Shown one piece after another: positions 27,704 through 36,614 of a stretch of 64,000 bases of DNA (position 1 is the stretch's first letter; each line of letters starts with the position of its first letter). A program made the translations under genes and the position numbers. Source of the stretch: Tritrichomonas musculus (lineage: Eukaryota; Parabasalia; Tritrichomonadida; Tritrichomonadidae); the NCBI GenBank assembly GCA_039105265.1, contig JAPFFF010000011.1, positions 1,488,001-1,552,000 of the forward strand, given 5' to 3'. The notes under the pieces are model-generated. The model was not told the DNA's origin. It did no database searches and saw only the letters and a list, made by a program, of their open reading frames with translations.

Positions 27704-28570
27704 TTATTCGAAATAGTACTTATTAGCAGAAATATTCATTACGAATTTTTCATGTGGTTCTTTATGTTGTAAGTATTCAGCTACTGTCTGCTTAGTATTT
27801 AATGAGTTATTAGTTTGTTGCAACAAGCTAGTAAAATCTTCCTCACTATATCCTGTATAACATATGATATCTGTTGCTAACCTTTTCGCATTCATATGAA
27901 CAAATCGAATAGTTTGGATAGCCATGATACATGTTAAATTATAGTGTCTTGTCTTGGTTAACAACTTGATAAATTCACTATTACCATTCTTTAATAAATC
28001 ACTACCTGCACAATCATCTAGTATCAATAATGTGTTATATGGATATGATGATGTTTCATACTTGACTAACTTATTGGCTATATATATTATTTTATCATTG
28101 AGCTCATTTAAATGATGCTTCTCAATGAGCCTCCTCATTTCGTCATTGGTCTCTTTCATTCGAGATAATACATATTTGACAATAGCATAATACTTTATCT
28201 TTCTTCGAAGATGTCTTTTAAGATAACTCATTAATTCTCTTTCCTTTACATAATCGATTCTTGATTGTATCTGTTTATTAAGTGTTTCAGCTGTTTTATC
28301 CATTTTACCAGAGCTTGAGCAAAATATTATCTTTTGGTAGTATGGATGTTTAAACAACCTCTCTGTTATCATAATATGTCTCCATATCCAAAAACTTTTA
28401 CCAGCACCTGGTTTACCAATTAAAAAGTATATACCATTTGTGCTAAAAGGATAATCAGGTGATAATGGTTTAATCAAAGCACCATCTATCTCTTTCATGT
28501 TCTTCCGTAAGGTCTCTTTAATCAATGTTTCTACTTTATTTATTAGTTCTGCACTTGGGGGTTCATCCAT
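27704..28570 (-). CDS. DNA-packaging ATPase (A32 / FtsK-HerA type), 288 aa
   Basis: Walker A is FLIGKPGAGKSFWIW and Walker B is NTLLILDDCAGSD. Downstream is the sensor-like segment LTKTRHYNLTCIMAIQTIRF. This matches the genome-packaging ATPases of Polintons, virophages and nucleocytoplasmic large DNA viruses. It drives DNA into the procapsid. A long helical arm (YLKRHLRRKIKYYAIVKYVL) separates the two Walker motifs. It lies between the membrane-active protein and the integrase on the same strand, 10 bp from the latter. Confidence 0.93.
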   Translation of the reverse strand: MDEPPSAELINKVETLIKETLRKNMKEIDGALIKPLSPDYPFSTNGIYFLIGKPGAGKSFWIWRHIMITERLFKHPYYQKIIFCSSSGKMDKTAETLNKQIQSRIDYVKERELMSYLKRHLRRKIKYYAIVKYVLSRMKETNDEMRRLIEKHHLNELNDKIIYIANKLVKYETSSYPYNTLLILDDCAGSDLLKNGNSEFIKLLTKTRHYNLTCIMAIQTIRFVHMNAKRLATDIICYTGYSEEDFTSLLQQTNNSLNTKQTVAEYLQHKEPHEKFVMNISANKYYFE

Positions 28571-28580
28571 TTACAAATTT

Positions 28581-29735
28581 TTAAATGTATTTCATAATTT
28601 TATCTGGTATTGGTTTGCCCTCAACCTTTTGACCTGCTTTAATTTGTCGTTCATAATTTTTCTTTTGTTCCAACCAATATTGTCTTTCTGCCGTACCAAG
28701 TACTAATGGATTACCTCTCCTTACATCTCTAATAGTTTGTCTAGCAAAGGCATCATCACCTTCGACTCCTTCCCATTTTAAATCATACTTACCAGTATCT
28801 TCATCAAAGTTATATATTTTTTCAATAATACCTTCTTTACCTTCATTTAGTCTTTCAGCTACTTTAATCCTTTTGTCTCTTGTCCTTAACAACCTATATC
28901 CAGGGAATGAACTTGTTGAACCATCTTTGGACTTGACCACAAACTGGTTACCTTTTTGCGAGTCAACTATATAAGACTCATTAGACAAATTACTTCTTCT
29001 TTTACCAAATGGTTCTTTTTCGAGTACTAACCTGACCTTCTCACCTGGATTAAAATGGTATGGATTAATGCGTGCATTCTTTTGTATGTACTTTATTTCA
29101 TCCTCTGGAGTAATATCATTAGGTGCTTTATTATCTAAAGACCTATGAGGAGAGTTGTTATATATGTTGACCAAATCATGCATCTCCTTTGGTTGAATAA
29201 ACCTATTTTCACCAATAGCATCTCTTATGGTTCTCATAAACCTATTAATAATGCCAAGTACATTATGGTTATTCTCAGTTGTTGTTCGGTATTTTATGTT
29301 CTTCTCTCTCATGAAGTCTAAGACTGTTGATGATAAATATGCTGCATCCTCATCACTTGTTATCGAATATACATGAGGTACATCATTAACAAATTTATGA
29401 AGTGCTGTTAATACTTCTCTTGCTCCTTTACCATTCATAGGATATGCATATGCTTTTCTGGTGTTGATATTGATGAACATTAGATAATTCAACCCACCTG
29501 CCTCTTTATTATTAATGAAGGTATCCATTTGATAACCATGAGGATGTTTGGATACAATAGGAATAAATTGTGCTTTAGGTACTCTCTTATCATGTACTAC
29601 TTTTTCATCAAAGTATTTCTTTGCTTCGTCTTCATTTAGATTCTCTTGTTTTGCCATGCTAAGGTATTTGTCCAAGGTCTTCCATTTAGCTTTGTTGTAT
29701 AATTTTTCATATGGGCTTGGTTCTTCTTTACTCAT
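28581..29735 (-). CDS. int: rve-family (retroviral-type) integrase, 384 aa
   Basis: The DDE core has GYQMDTFINN with the first Asp, YSITSDEDAAYLSS with the second, and the third block around NNHNVLGIINRFMRTIRD, as usual for Polinton integrases. NIYNNSPHRSLDNKAPNDI follows, then a basic beta-rich C-terminal part (FNPGEKVRLVLEKEPFGKR, YIVDSQKGNQFVVKSKDG) that looks like the SH3/chromo-type DNA-binding tail. The enzyme inserts the element and sets the target duplication. The P2 relative at 40106-40678 covers the C-terminal part. Confidence 0.93.
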   Translation of the reverse strand: MSKEEPSPYEKLYNKAKWKTLDKYLSMAKQENLNEDEAKKYFDEKVVHDKRVPKAQFIPIVSKHPHGYQMDTFINNKEAGGLNYLMFININTRKAYAYPMNGKGAREVLTALHKFVNDVPHVYSITSDEDAAYLSSTVLDFMREKNIKYRTTTENNHNVLGIINRFMRTIRDAIGENRFIQPKEMHDLVNIYNNSPHRSLDNKAPNDITPEDEIKYIQKNARINPYHFNPGEKVRLVLEKEPFGKRRSNLSNESYIVDSQKGNQFVVKSKDGSTSSFPGYRLLRTRDKRIKVAERLNEGKEGIIEKIYNFDEDTGKYDLKWEGVEGDDAFARQTIRDVRRGNPLVLGTAERQYWLEQKKNYERQIKAGQKVEGKPIPDKIMKYI

Positions 29736-29741
29736 TTATTT

Positions 29742-30743
29742 TTAAATAAACATCTTATCGTATTGAAGGAATTGCATTTCGATTACAAATGAATCATTTG
29801 GAGGTAGTTTTGTTGGACAATTATAATGGGCATCACTATAGAAGTCTATCCAAAACCTTTGGTCCATTGAGTTTAACTTGAAGTACTTAATCGGACTATA
29901 TTCAACATCACTATCTCCAATATAGTTATGTAATGCTTGTTCACCTATCGATGAATATATTTTGCATGATTGTCTGTCCCATATATTATCAAATATTAAT
30001 GTCTTACTCCATGTTTGATATTTTTCTGGTTTATTTTGAAATATGCCATTACCTATATTAAACACATCTGCAAAGTCATCATTCCAGGATTTAAGTTGGA
30101 AAAAGTTCATATATGGTGCAGTATACTCCCAATCTCGTTCATTCTTACTATTGTTATAGTAGTATTTATGGTTCCCTGCTTTATTTCTTTCTGTATAAAT
30201 GATTTCATGAAAACCATTTTTATCATAGTATCCATCGGTTTGTATATCTCTATCCTGTATATCATCATCATTTTGAACAAATTTGTCTAATGTTGAAGTT
30301 TTAATGTATGACTTGAATGCACGATTAACTGCATCAAAAAATCCACGTAAATCTCCATCGACTGACACCCAATCAATGACTTTGAAGCACCCATATTCAT
30401 GATTTGAACCAGTTATATAGTCTTCTTTTAGTGTTCCATCATTCCATGTTCCACCACAAACAAACTCATATGTTTTCTTATGTATCTTATATATTTCAAT
30501 CTCTACTTCCATTTTGCGTCTTCTCTTAATGATATGTGCTGAACGAACGCCAACAATAGATTCCCCTTTGTTTGCAGTTGACCATTCTGGTGGGAAATTA
30601 AACCAATACCTATTAAACTTAGCTTTATCATGTTGAGCATCCTCAAGGAAGTAGGCTGTTTCGATTGGAAGAGGTGTATTACCATCATTAACTATATTAT
30701 CTCGATTAGGATATAAAGTGTTAACACTTGGTGGTAATTCCAT
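29742..30743 (-). CDS. Minor capsid (penton) candidate, 333 aa
   Basis: The N terminus is Pro/Asn-rich with PIETAYFLEDA, then FNFPPEWSTANKGESIVGVR and paired beta-type segments (MEVEIEIYKI, HKKTYEFVCGG), and a C terminus with WIDFYSDAHYNCPTKLPPN and VIEMQFLQYD. Beta-rich, placed in the capsid gene run next to the protease, and of the size of Polinton penton proteins. No catalytic motif. Assignment is by position and secondary-structure pattern, so moderate. Confidence 0.5.
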   Translation of the reverse strand: MELPPSVNTLYPNRDNIVNDGNTPLPIETAYFLEDAQHDKAKFNRYWFNFPPEWSTANKGESIVGVRSAHIIKRRRKMEVEIEIYKIHKKTYEFVCGGTWNDGTLKEDYITGSNHEYGCFKVIDWVSVDGDLRGFFDAVNRAFKSYIKTSTLDKFVQNDDDIQDRDIQTDGYYDKNGFHEIIYTERNKAGNHKYYYNNSKNERDWEYTAPYMNFFQLKSWNDDFADVFNIGNGIFQNKPEKYQTWSKTLIFDNIWDRQSCKIYSSIGEQALHNYIGDSDVEYSPIKYFKLNSMDQRFWIDFYSDAHYNCPTKLPPNDSFVIEMQFLQYDKMFI

Positions 30744-30767
30744 TTCGAGTTGAATAAAAAGTCTTTA

Positions 30768-32339
30768 TTAATATACAACACCTGTTTCTAATTCATTGTT
30801 TTGAAGTTCTCGAAGTATTCTCTTTCTAATATCTGGTATATTGCGTTGTTTAAACTTACCATTTCCTTCATGCAAAAAGGTACGACAAGATTCCATTAGA
30901 AACACTCCACAATCCTTGTTATTCTTTTGACTAGGTACATCATAATATTTTGCTTTTAACTTACCTGTTCCTGAAATATCGATCCACTTATTAAGTGTCT
31001 TTACCTCTGGTGCCATTGACTTATTCTCAGAGTCATAGCATTCGATTATTTTCTTTGGATATCGAACAATACATAAAACCCAATGTTCTCCATCTGAGCA
31101 AATGGGGACAAATACTTTATCGAAATGTGTAAATGACTGTTTACCTGAGATAGGACTTTTCATCAGTTCATGTATTTTTTCCATATCATTAGTCTCATAT
31201 GCTATAGAAAGGAAGGTATAAAATGCAGTAGGTAAAACCAATATTTTCTTTTTATCAAACTCTGCCTCATTTTGACCAGGTTGTTTATTCAATCTCTTTC
31301 CTTTGTTATATAGAAGTTTCAAGTAGTCATCAATAACATCTTCTTCTATATTTTCATCATTGACTAAACTCCTCCAATCATGAATTTTATGACGTCTTTG
31401 GTCTACTGTATACTCTCCTGTCTTCTGTGGTGTCATACGGGGTTCTCTTGGAGGAGGACTAGTACCTCGAGAGGTATGTGATGATGGAAACTGTGGAGGT
31501 GGTGATGAAGGAGGAGGAGGTGGTGGAGGTGGAGGTGAACGAGAAGGAGGAGGAGGTGGAGGTGAAGGTGAACGAGGTCGTTTTGATTTTTTCTTAGGTT
31601 GTTTTGATTTTTTCTTAGGTCTATCATCCTCGTCTAAATTTGTACTACTTTGAAGTAAAAGTTGAATTCTGTTTTGATTTTGATCCCTTGTTGGTGGCTC
31701 AACATTTGTGGGTCGGTTCCTACCGATTTTCCTAAGGTTAAGATGATAATCATTTCGATTTAAAGTTGGAGGTCTGGGTAATGGAGCCAATTCTGGTATA
31801 TCATCTGTTTGAATACCTCTAGTTTTATATTCTTTCTTATCACTTTTCAATGTTCTTTCTTTCATCTGCTCTCTCAGTTCTCTAGCTGCTTGTTTTTCCT
31901 CCTCAGTCTTCATTCGAGATATCCTTATGTTGATAATATCATAATGTAATTTTATCTCTGTTAATATACCTTGATCTGATTCTTGGAGAGTATATTGATA
32001 TGGCTTTAATACTGTTATGTAATGCCCATGTTCATCTTTATCATCTTGATTTTTCTTAATAGCAAACACACAACCTGTAAATTTTGCTTTTGGTCTCTCT
32101 CTCTTGAGTCTATTAGCAAATTCAAGTACGTCTTTAAAAGCTATACTAGTATTTAAATATGTCTCATATAATTTTTGTAGATTTATTTGATTATTAGAGA
32201 ACTTCCATATAGTTTGACCCAAACCTCTTGTTAATCTTGCAACATCTCTATCAACTAGTTTAGGTCGAAATTTAATAGTACCTTGTAGTAGTTGTATTTT
32301 ATTGTTAGGTTTAGTTTGTGTACCTACATCACTTGTCAT
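30768..32339 (-). CDS. Adenain/Ulp1-like cysteine protease with Pro-rich linker, 523 aa
   Basis: The C-terminal ~130 residues hold the C48/adenain order: His in DGEHWVLCIVRYP, Asp in IECYDSENK, Gln in VPSQKNNKDCGVFLMES and the Cys in the same phrase. In adenovirus and Polintons this enzyme cuts capsid precursors during maturation. The N-terminal ~230 residues are a separate basic helical domain (EFANRLKRERPKAKF), joined through a Lys/Arg stretch and a long poly-Pro linker (residues ~255-290). The unusually long N-terminal extension may target the protease to the particle; that is inference. Confidence 0.9.
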   Translation of the reverse strand: MTSDVGTQTKPNNKIQLLQGTIKFRPKLVDRDVARLTRGLGQTIWKFSNNQINLQKLYETYLNTSIAFKDVLEFANRLKRERPKAKFTGCVFAIKKNQDDKDEHGHYITVLKPYQYTLQESDQGILTEIKLHYDIINIRISRMKTEEEKQAARELREQMKERTLKSDKKEYKTRGIQTDDIPELAPLPRPPTLNRNDYHLNLRKIGRNRPTNVEPPTRDQNQNRIQLLLQSSTNLDEDDRPKKKSKQPKKKSKRPRSPSPPPPPPSRSPPPPPPPPPSSPPPQFPSSHTSRGTSPPPREPRMTPQKTGEYTVDQRRHKIHDWRSLVNDENIEEDVIDDYLKLLYNKGKRLNKQPGQNEAEFDKKKILVLPTAFYTFLSIAYETNDMEKIHELMKSPISGKQSFTHFDKVFVPICSDGEHWVLCIVRYPKKIIECYDSENKSMAPEVKTLNKWIDISGTGKLKAKYYDVPSQKNNKDCGVFLMESCRTFLHEGNGKFKQRNIPDIRKRILRELQNNELETGVVY

Positions 32340-32380
32340 TTAAAAATCAAATAAAAGAAAGAAGAAGAAGATGTTGTTTA

Positions 32381-32623
32381 TTAATGAAGGTTATCAAGGC
32401 TGCTGTTGATATCATCAACGTTGACCTTCATATTTGCAAGGTCATCAATGACAGAATCGAGTTTTAAAGATAGCAGGTTGACCCTATTAAGAACCTCATC
32501 AAGTCGTTGGTGGAGTTGATCAATTTGGAGCAACAAGTAAGTTTCAAGCTTTTGCTTTTCATCCATGATTTTAGCGTTGAGCATTTCAGTGGTCAATCGT
32601 ATCTTCTTATCGATATTCATCAA
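32381..32623 (-). CDS. Small coiled-coil protein, 80 aa
   Basis: Clear heptads run nearly the whole length (LLQIDQLHQRLDEVLNRVNL, then LDSVIDDLANMKVNVDDI), so it forms a parallel coiled coil. A short basic N-terminal helix precedes it. It may be a trimerisation or tether protein; nothing more can be said. It diverges from the next plus-strand gene over 65 bp. Confidence 0.6.
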   Translation of the reverse strand: MMNIDKKIRLTTEMLNAKIMDEKQKLETYLLLQIDQLHQRLDEVLNRVNLLSLKLDSVIDDLANMKVNVDDINSSLDNLH

Positions 32624-32688
32624 AGAAAAAAGTGAAATGACTAAATATTTTTCTATTGTTCATTTCATTTTTTTTTATTTCTGTATAA

Positions 32689-32952
32689 ATGGCTTATTAC
32701 ATGACCATAAAAGAGCGTATGAATATCCTCTATAAAATAGTATCTTACCTCTATGAATATAGATGTGAGACTAATGAGGGTGTATGTAATATTTTAATTA
32801 ATAAGATAAAAGAGTTAGCTGCTGAGTATTTCGAACCTGAAATTCTTAATGTAATTATGAAAGATGGTGATTTGGAATTTATCGACCAAATAGAACATTT
32901 TGCCTTTGAGTTCTTAGAGTACCAAATATCTAATCTGCCCTCGCATTTATAA
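32689..32952 (+). CDS. Unknown small acidic protein, 87 aa
   Basis: A helical protein (KERMNILYKIVSYLYEYRC, then NILINKIKELAAEYFEPEIL) with an aromatic/acidic end. I do not recognise it. Its 3' end overlaps the HNH gene on the other strand by 23 bp. The small size and subterminal place are typical of accessory genes near Polinton ends. Confidence 0.55.
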   Translation: MAYYMTIKERMNILYKIVSYLYEYRCETNEGVCNILINKIKELAAEYFEPEILNVIMKDGDLEFIDQIEHFAFEFLEYQISNLPSHL

Positions 32953-33265
32953 TTTTGGGCATATCCCTGTTATAGTTACTATCAGTTGGGGTTACCCATC
33001 TTAAGTTGCTTAGATGGTAGTCAGCCCTATTCCTATTGATATGGTCTACCTCTATTTTATGTTGTGGGTCATCATTAGGTATGAACTGTCTTGCTATAAG
33101 TACATGTTTCAAGTAGTAGTCGCCATTTAGACATACACGTATATACCCCTTTATATGTTTTGCATCTTTGCATATAAAATGATTACTCTTACGTCTTATA
33201 GTAAAGGGGTACCTATTCAGTATCTCATAGTCGTTAGTAAAGCCTTTGAGTGGCACAAATGACAT
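32930..33265 (-). CDS. HNH endonuclease, 111 aa
   Basis: The core is KIEVDHINRNRADYHLSNLR followed by WVTPTDSNYNRD. This is the HNH_3-type pattern, with DH as the catalytic His block and the N-x-R-x-D-x3-L-x-N-L-R-W signature. Upstream is HVLIARQFIPNDD, the conserved lead-in helix. The two HNH genes of element T (62083-62706 and 62897-63292) share the same layout and the NDYEIL-N-x-YPFTIRR N terminus. It sits only 18 bp inside the right inverted repeat. Free-standing HNH enzymes of this class act as homing-type nickases or cutters. Confidence 0.85.
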   Translation of the reverse strand: MSFVPLKGFTNDYEILNRYPFTIRRKSNHFICKDAKHIKGYIRVCLNGDYYLKHVLIARQFIPNDDPQHKIEVDHINRNRADYHLSNLRWVTPTDSNYNRDMPKIINARAD

Positions 33266-33283
33266 TTACATATAGAAAGAAAT

Positions 33284-33526
33284 AGGTACGAGATTCTCGG
33301 GGCAGGTACCTGTGCCGTTTCATAGATGGGCGGTTGTGGGGTGGGGTACCTGTGCCGTTTCATTGATGGTAGGCGTTGAGGTGGGTGGGTGGGATAACAT
33401 GAAAAGAAGAAGAAGTTTTTTTTTTTTTATTTTTCTTTTTTATTTTTTTTTTTTATTTTTTTTAACTAGTTCGTGTTGACGCGTGGGCAGCCTGTGCCCC
33501 GCGGAAACCGACTAGTATATACTACT
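33284..33526. repeat. P1 right terminal inverted repeat
   Basis: Reverse complement of 7647-7888 with only a few substitutions and homopolymer length differences. It ends ...CTAGTATATACTACT. It contains the two internal direct repeats starting ggtacctgtgccgtttcat. The bases following (ttattt) do not match those before the left arm. Confidence 0.95.
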
Positions 33527-33545
33527 TTATTTGTCTGTGATTTAC

Positions 33546-33640
33546 TCTATCTCTCTTTTTCTATAACCGTCTTTCATTCTCTTTATTCTATAACCGTTTT
33601 TATTTCTTTCTTTATTTTATTTATTCTATAACCGTTTTTA
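33546..33640. repeat. Three tctataaccgt motifs
   Basis: The 11-mer tctataaccgt occurs three times within about 90 bp, spaced roughly 38-40 bp, in pyrimidine-rich sequence directly after the P1 right end. The regular spacing suggests an iteron-like or subterminal repeat of P2. No gene is visible between 33527 and 33804. Confidence 0.65.
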
Positions 33641-33670
33641 TTTCTTTATTTCTTTTTTATTTATTCTTTT

Positions 33671-33771
33671 ATGTTTTTCTATATTTTTTAAAAATGTTCC
33701 TTGTTCCTGGATTGTTCCTGGATAAATAATTTGATAAAAATATGAGAGACAACAGACAAATGACAGAAAAA
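33671..33771. repeat. Inverted repeat arm 1 flanking the primase-helicase module
   Basis: Reading the minus strand it runs ctgtcatttgtctgttgtct, then a T-rich part with caaattatttatccagg and two aggaac words. It is the inverted partner of 36178-36275. Within it, the words ttgttcctgg and attgttcctgg form a short internal repeat. Confidence 0.8.
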
Positions 33772-33804
33772 TATAAAACAAAAATATAAATTTAATTTTT
33801 TAAT

Positions 33805-36071
33805 TTACATCATTTCGTCAAATTCTACAATATTATCATCAACTGTTTGTGAATATATATTTTTACATTCTTCTTTTAATATGTATATCCAATGTAATTG
33901 TCCGTCTATTCTCTTTCTTTTACGTTCACATTTATCTTTAATTGTAATTGAAATGCTCTTTGTTTCATATCTTCTGGTTTCGATCGTAATGCATCTTCAC
34001 ATATAATACCTTCACATAAATCATTATAATGTTCGCAAATCCAAATATCTAATGGTGTCTTACTTGCTTCTATTAAATCTTGTTTTGCTTCTGTCATTGG
34101 TATACTTCTTATTTGAAAACTTGATATATCTCTCTTAATAAAGAATGTTAATAAATTGTTATAAAAACTTTCATCACATGAATTACATAATGTTTCAAAA
34201 TATTTAAAATCACCTTTATGTTTACCATTACATGATAATACAACATATCTTCTATCACCCTTTTCTATTTTAATCGGAAAACTATTATTACTTACAAATA
34301 TGAAATTAGCAACATTTTCAGCATCACGTCTTGGTACTAATTTTTCATTTATACGTATTATGTTATCTGTTATAATTGATTTTAATGCGTTAAAATTTGC
34401 TAATCTATCATCACCGCAATTTTTGAGTTCATTAAGTATAATTAACATCTTACCTTCTACTATACTGTTAAATTGTCCGGTTAATTCACTAATATCTGTT
34501 ATGTTCTTTGCTGAATAATTACACAACATTTCGCTTAATATATCTGTAAATCGATTCTTTCCTATACCTTGTAAACCTTTTAATACTAATGCTATTTCTG
34601 ATTTTATACCTGGGTTTTGAACAATATAACTGATCCAATTTAGCACATATTCGTATACTTCTTCATTACTATCACATATAACTTCTAAAATTAAATCGAG
34701 AAACATTTTAATCTTTTCTAATTCTACTTCTTCTAATATTTTATATTTGTAACCATGAAATAAAGATATTACATTCTTATCATCACTATTAAATTTAACT
34801 CCTAATTTACTAAATTTAGATAAATTATTAAGTAATATTGTATGTGCATTTGTTTTTTCATTAATTGCAATTCGTTTTAATGTTTTAGCTATAAATGAAT
34901 CATTAACAAACTTTAAACAAAATGTTTTAGTAATTGTATCATATACTTTAATTACATATGTATCATTTCCGTCATCTATTAATCTCAAAACTCTTGATAA
35001 ATCTTCTATTAATTCTTTGTTACTAGTATATTTATGTAATTCTGCTTTTTTACGTATATCATTAATTGTGAATGAGTCATTTAAATCTATCTCTTTTATT
35101 TCAATTTCATTTGAACTAATAATAGGAGATAAAACTGTTTTATAATATTCATTATTATGACATCGTATTATCTTTTCTAAAACATGAGGAGAAGTTGATA
35201 ATTTACTATATCTTTTTCTTGCTTTATCGAAATTAGTAAGAGCATTATCAGTTAAAACACAATTATCTAAAACAAATGAATAAGCTTTATTGATTAAATT
35301 TGAAGATAATGAGTTAATAGCTTGAAACAACGTAAATAATGTTACTTCTTCTTCTATTCTTCTTCCACCTGCATCATTATGTATTTCAATATCTGTTAAT
35401 CCTTCTATCAACTTATTTGCATATTCATCATCTACATTTTCATTCTCATTCTCATAATCTAACATAATCTTCTCTATTTCTGGTGTTTGTTTTATTTTAA
35501 TACTTACATTTAAATCATCTAGTACTTCTTCTAATGATCGTGTTATTTTTGAATCTAATGAACCTTGTAATATTTTATATGTACATATTGGTGCTTTTGC
35601 ATTTTTTCTTACTTTAGAATTAGGTAATACTACTAAAGATCTACTGTCTACATCAAATGAAGAGAATATATCAATATCATAATCATTACTTGTAAAACAT
35701 TTAATCATTCTATTCGATTCAACATAATAATCATTTGTATTACAATAAATATGAAGACCACCACTTGCAGTTTGTACGATAAAATCTTTATCACTTAATT
35801 TACTTAATATATTTATACGTATTTTATCTTTTTCTTCTTGTTCTAATTCTTTATTAATATCTACGTCTACGATAGAAAGATTAATACATTTATTGTTAAG
35901 TAATGCTTTACCAGTTACTGTTTTACTATAACCACCATCATGTTTGAGATAATTATATAAATTAACTGTTTTATCTTTTATTCTTTCATTTAATGTTAAT
36001 TGATTTACCTCCCATATTAATAATAATTCTGAATCAAATAACTCTTTTTCGAATAATTATATTTCTGTCAT
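33805..36071 (-). pseudogene. Archaeo-eukaryotic primase + SF3 helicase
   Basis: The N-terminal part shows archaeo-eukaryotic-primase-like motifs: IVDVDINKE (DxD) and QTASGGLHIYC (SxH block). The large C-terminal part is a superfamily-3 helicase: Walker A LKGLQGIGKNRFTDIL, Walker B KMLIILNELKN, motif C FIFVSNNSFP, and an end region with IPMTEAKQDLIEA as in D5/DUF5906 proteins. Such proteins initiate and unwind DNA in viruses and plasmids that lack protein-primed PolB. The gene is part of a fossil and is not whole; about two breaks. It lies between a pair of inverted repeats (33671-33771 and 36178-36275). It may belong to P2 itself or be a separate cassette. Confidence 0.85.
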
Positions 36072-36177
36072 TATTGTTGTGTAATAGCGTGATAAAAAAT
36101 AATAAAAAAAAATAAAATTAAAATTAATAAAATTAAAAAATAAAATTAAAAAATAAAATTAAAAAAAATTATTTTTT

Positions 36178-36275
36178 TTTCTGTCATTTGTATGTTGTCT
36201 CACATTTTTTTACCAAATTATTTATCCAGGAACATTCCAGGAACAAGGAACATTTTTAAAAAATGTAGAAAAAAA
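36178..36275. repeat. Inverted repeat arm 2 flanking the primase-helicase module
   Basis: Plus strand: ctgtcatttgtatgttgtct, then a T-rich part, caaattatttatccagg and two aggaac words ending in acatttttaaaaaatg. It is inverted relative to 33671-33771, with high similarity over ~95 bp. The 100 bp before it (36080-36178) are A/T homopolymer blocks without a gene. Confidence 0.8.
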
Positions 36276-36285
36276 TATCTGTCCG

Positions 36286-36352
36286 TTGTCTGTTGTCTCT
36301 CATTTTTTTATCAAATTATTTATTTAGGAACATAGAACTAGAACATAGAACA
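36286..36352. repeat. Degenerate third copy of the flanking repeat
   Basis: It is in the same orientation as arm 2 and starts directly after it: ctgtccgttgtctgttgtct, T-rich tract, caaattatttatttaggaac, then two agaacatagaac words. A tandem, diverged duplicate. From here to 36500 the sequence is AT-rich with a further aacaaacaatgaac echo and no gene. Confidence 0.7.
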
Positions 36353-36500
36353 TTTAAAAACAAAAATAATAACTTAATAATTAATATCATTTATTTTTTG
36401 TTCCTGTTCTTATATTTTGTTCCTATTTCTAATTTTTGATGAAATATTTAGTGACAACAAACAATGAACAAAAACAAAAATATGGTTAAAGTTTTTTAAA

Positions 36501-36614
36501 TTATTCGAGATTATATTGATATTTGAAAGAACGAATTGTTATTGCAGTTGATTTATGATTAATATCTCTCGTCATGATACATTTACGTCCTCCTTTTGTT
36601 ATATTAATGTACAT
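36501..36614 (-). pseudogene. Fragment matching the tail of the T-element HNH protein
   Basis: The frame reads MYINITKGGRKCIMTRDIN followed by HKSTAITIRSFKYQY. It aligns with the last ~37 residues of the 62083-62706 gene (LHINIIRNGSRAVSMRDIN, then NKNVTVMINRFKYQH). It is a fossil fragment next to the capsid gene, and shows that the C-terminal domain of that HNH protein family circulates between P2 and T lineages. Confidence 0.65.

Larger units (their letters stand above)
7647..33526. mobile_element. Polinton/Maverick P1, looks whole (25.9 kb)
   Basis: It is bounded by inverted repeats of about 242 bp that start AGTAGTATATACTAG, in line with the AG...CT ends of Polintons. Inside are all the hallmark genes: protein-primed-type PolB, rve integrase, A32-like packaging ATPase, Ulp1/adenain-like protease, double-jelly-roll major capsid protein and minor capsid candidates, plus fibre-like proteins and an HNH nuclease. 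Every large gene is a single open frame, so I see no break. The TIR arms differ at only a few positions, so the element is young. Polintons usually make a 6-bp target duplication, but the flanks here (gaagga on the left, ttattt on the right) do not match. Confidence 0.93.

Noticed and set aside
33284-33526. Terminal repeats read as LTRs of a retroelement
   Set aside because: The arms are inverted, not direct, and the interior holds PolB and capsid genes rather than gag-pol.
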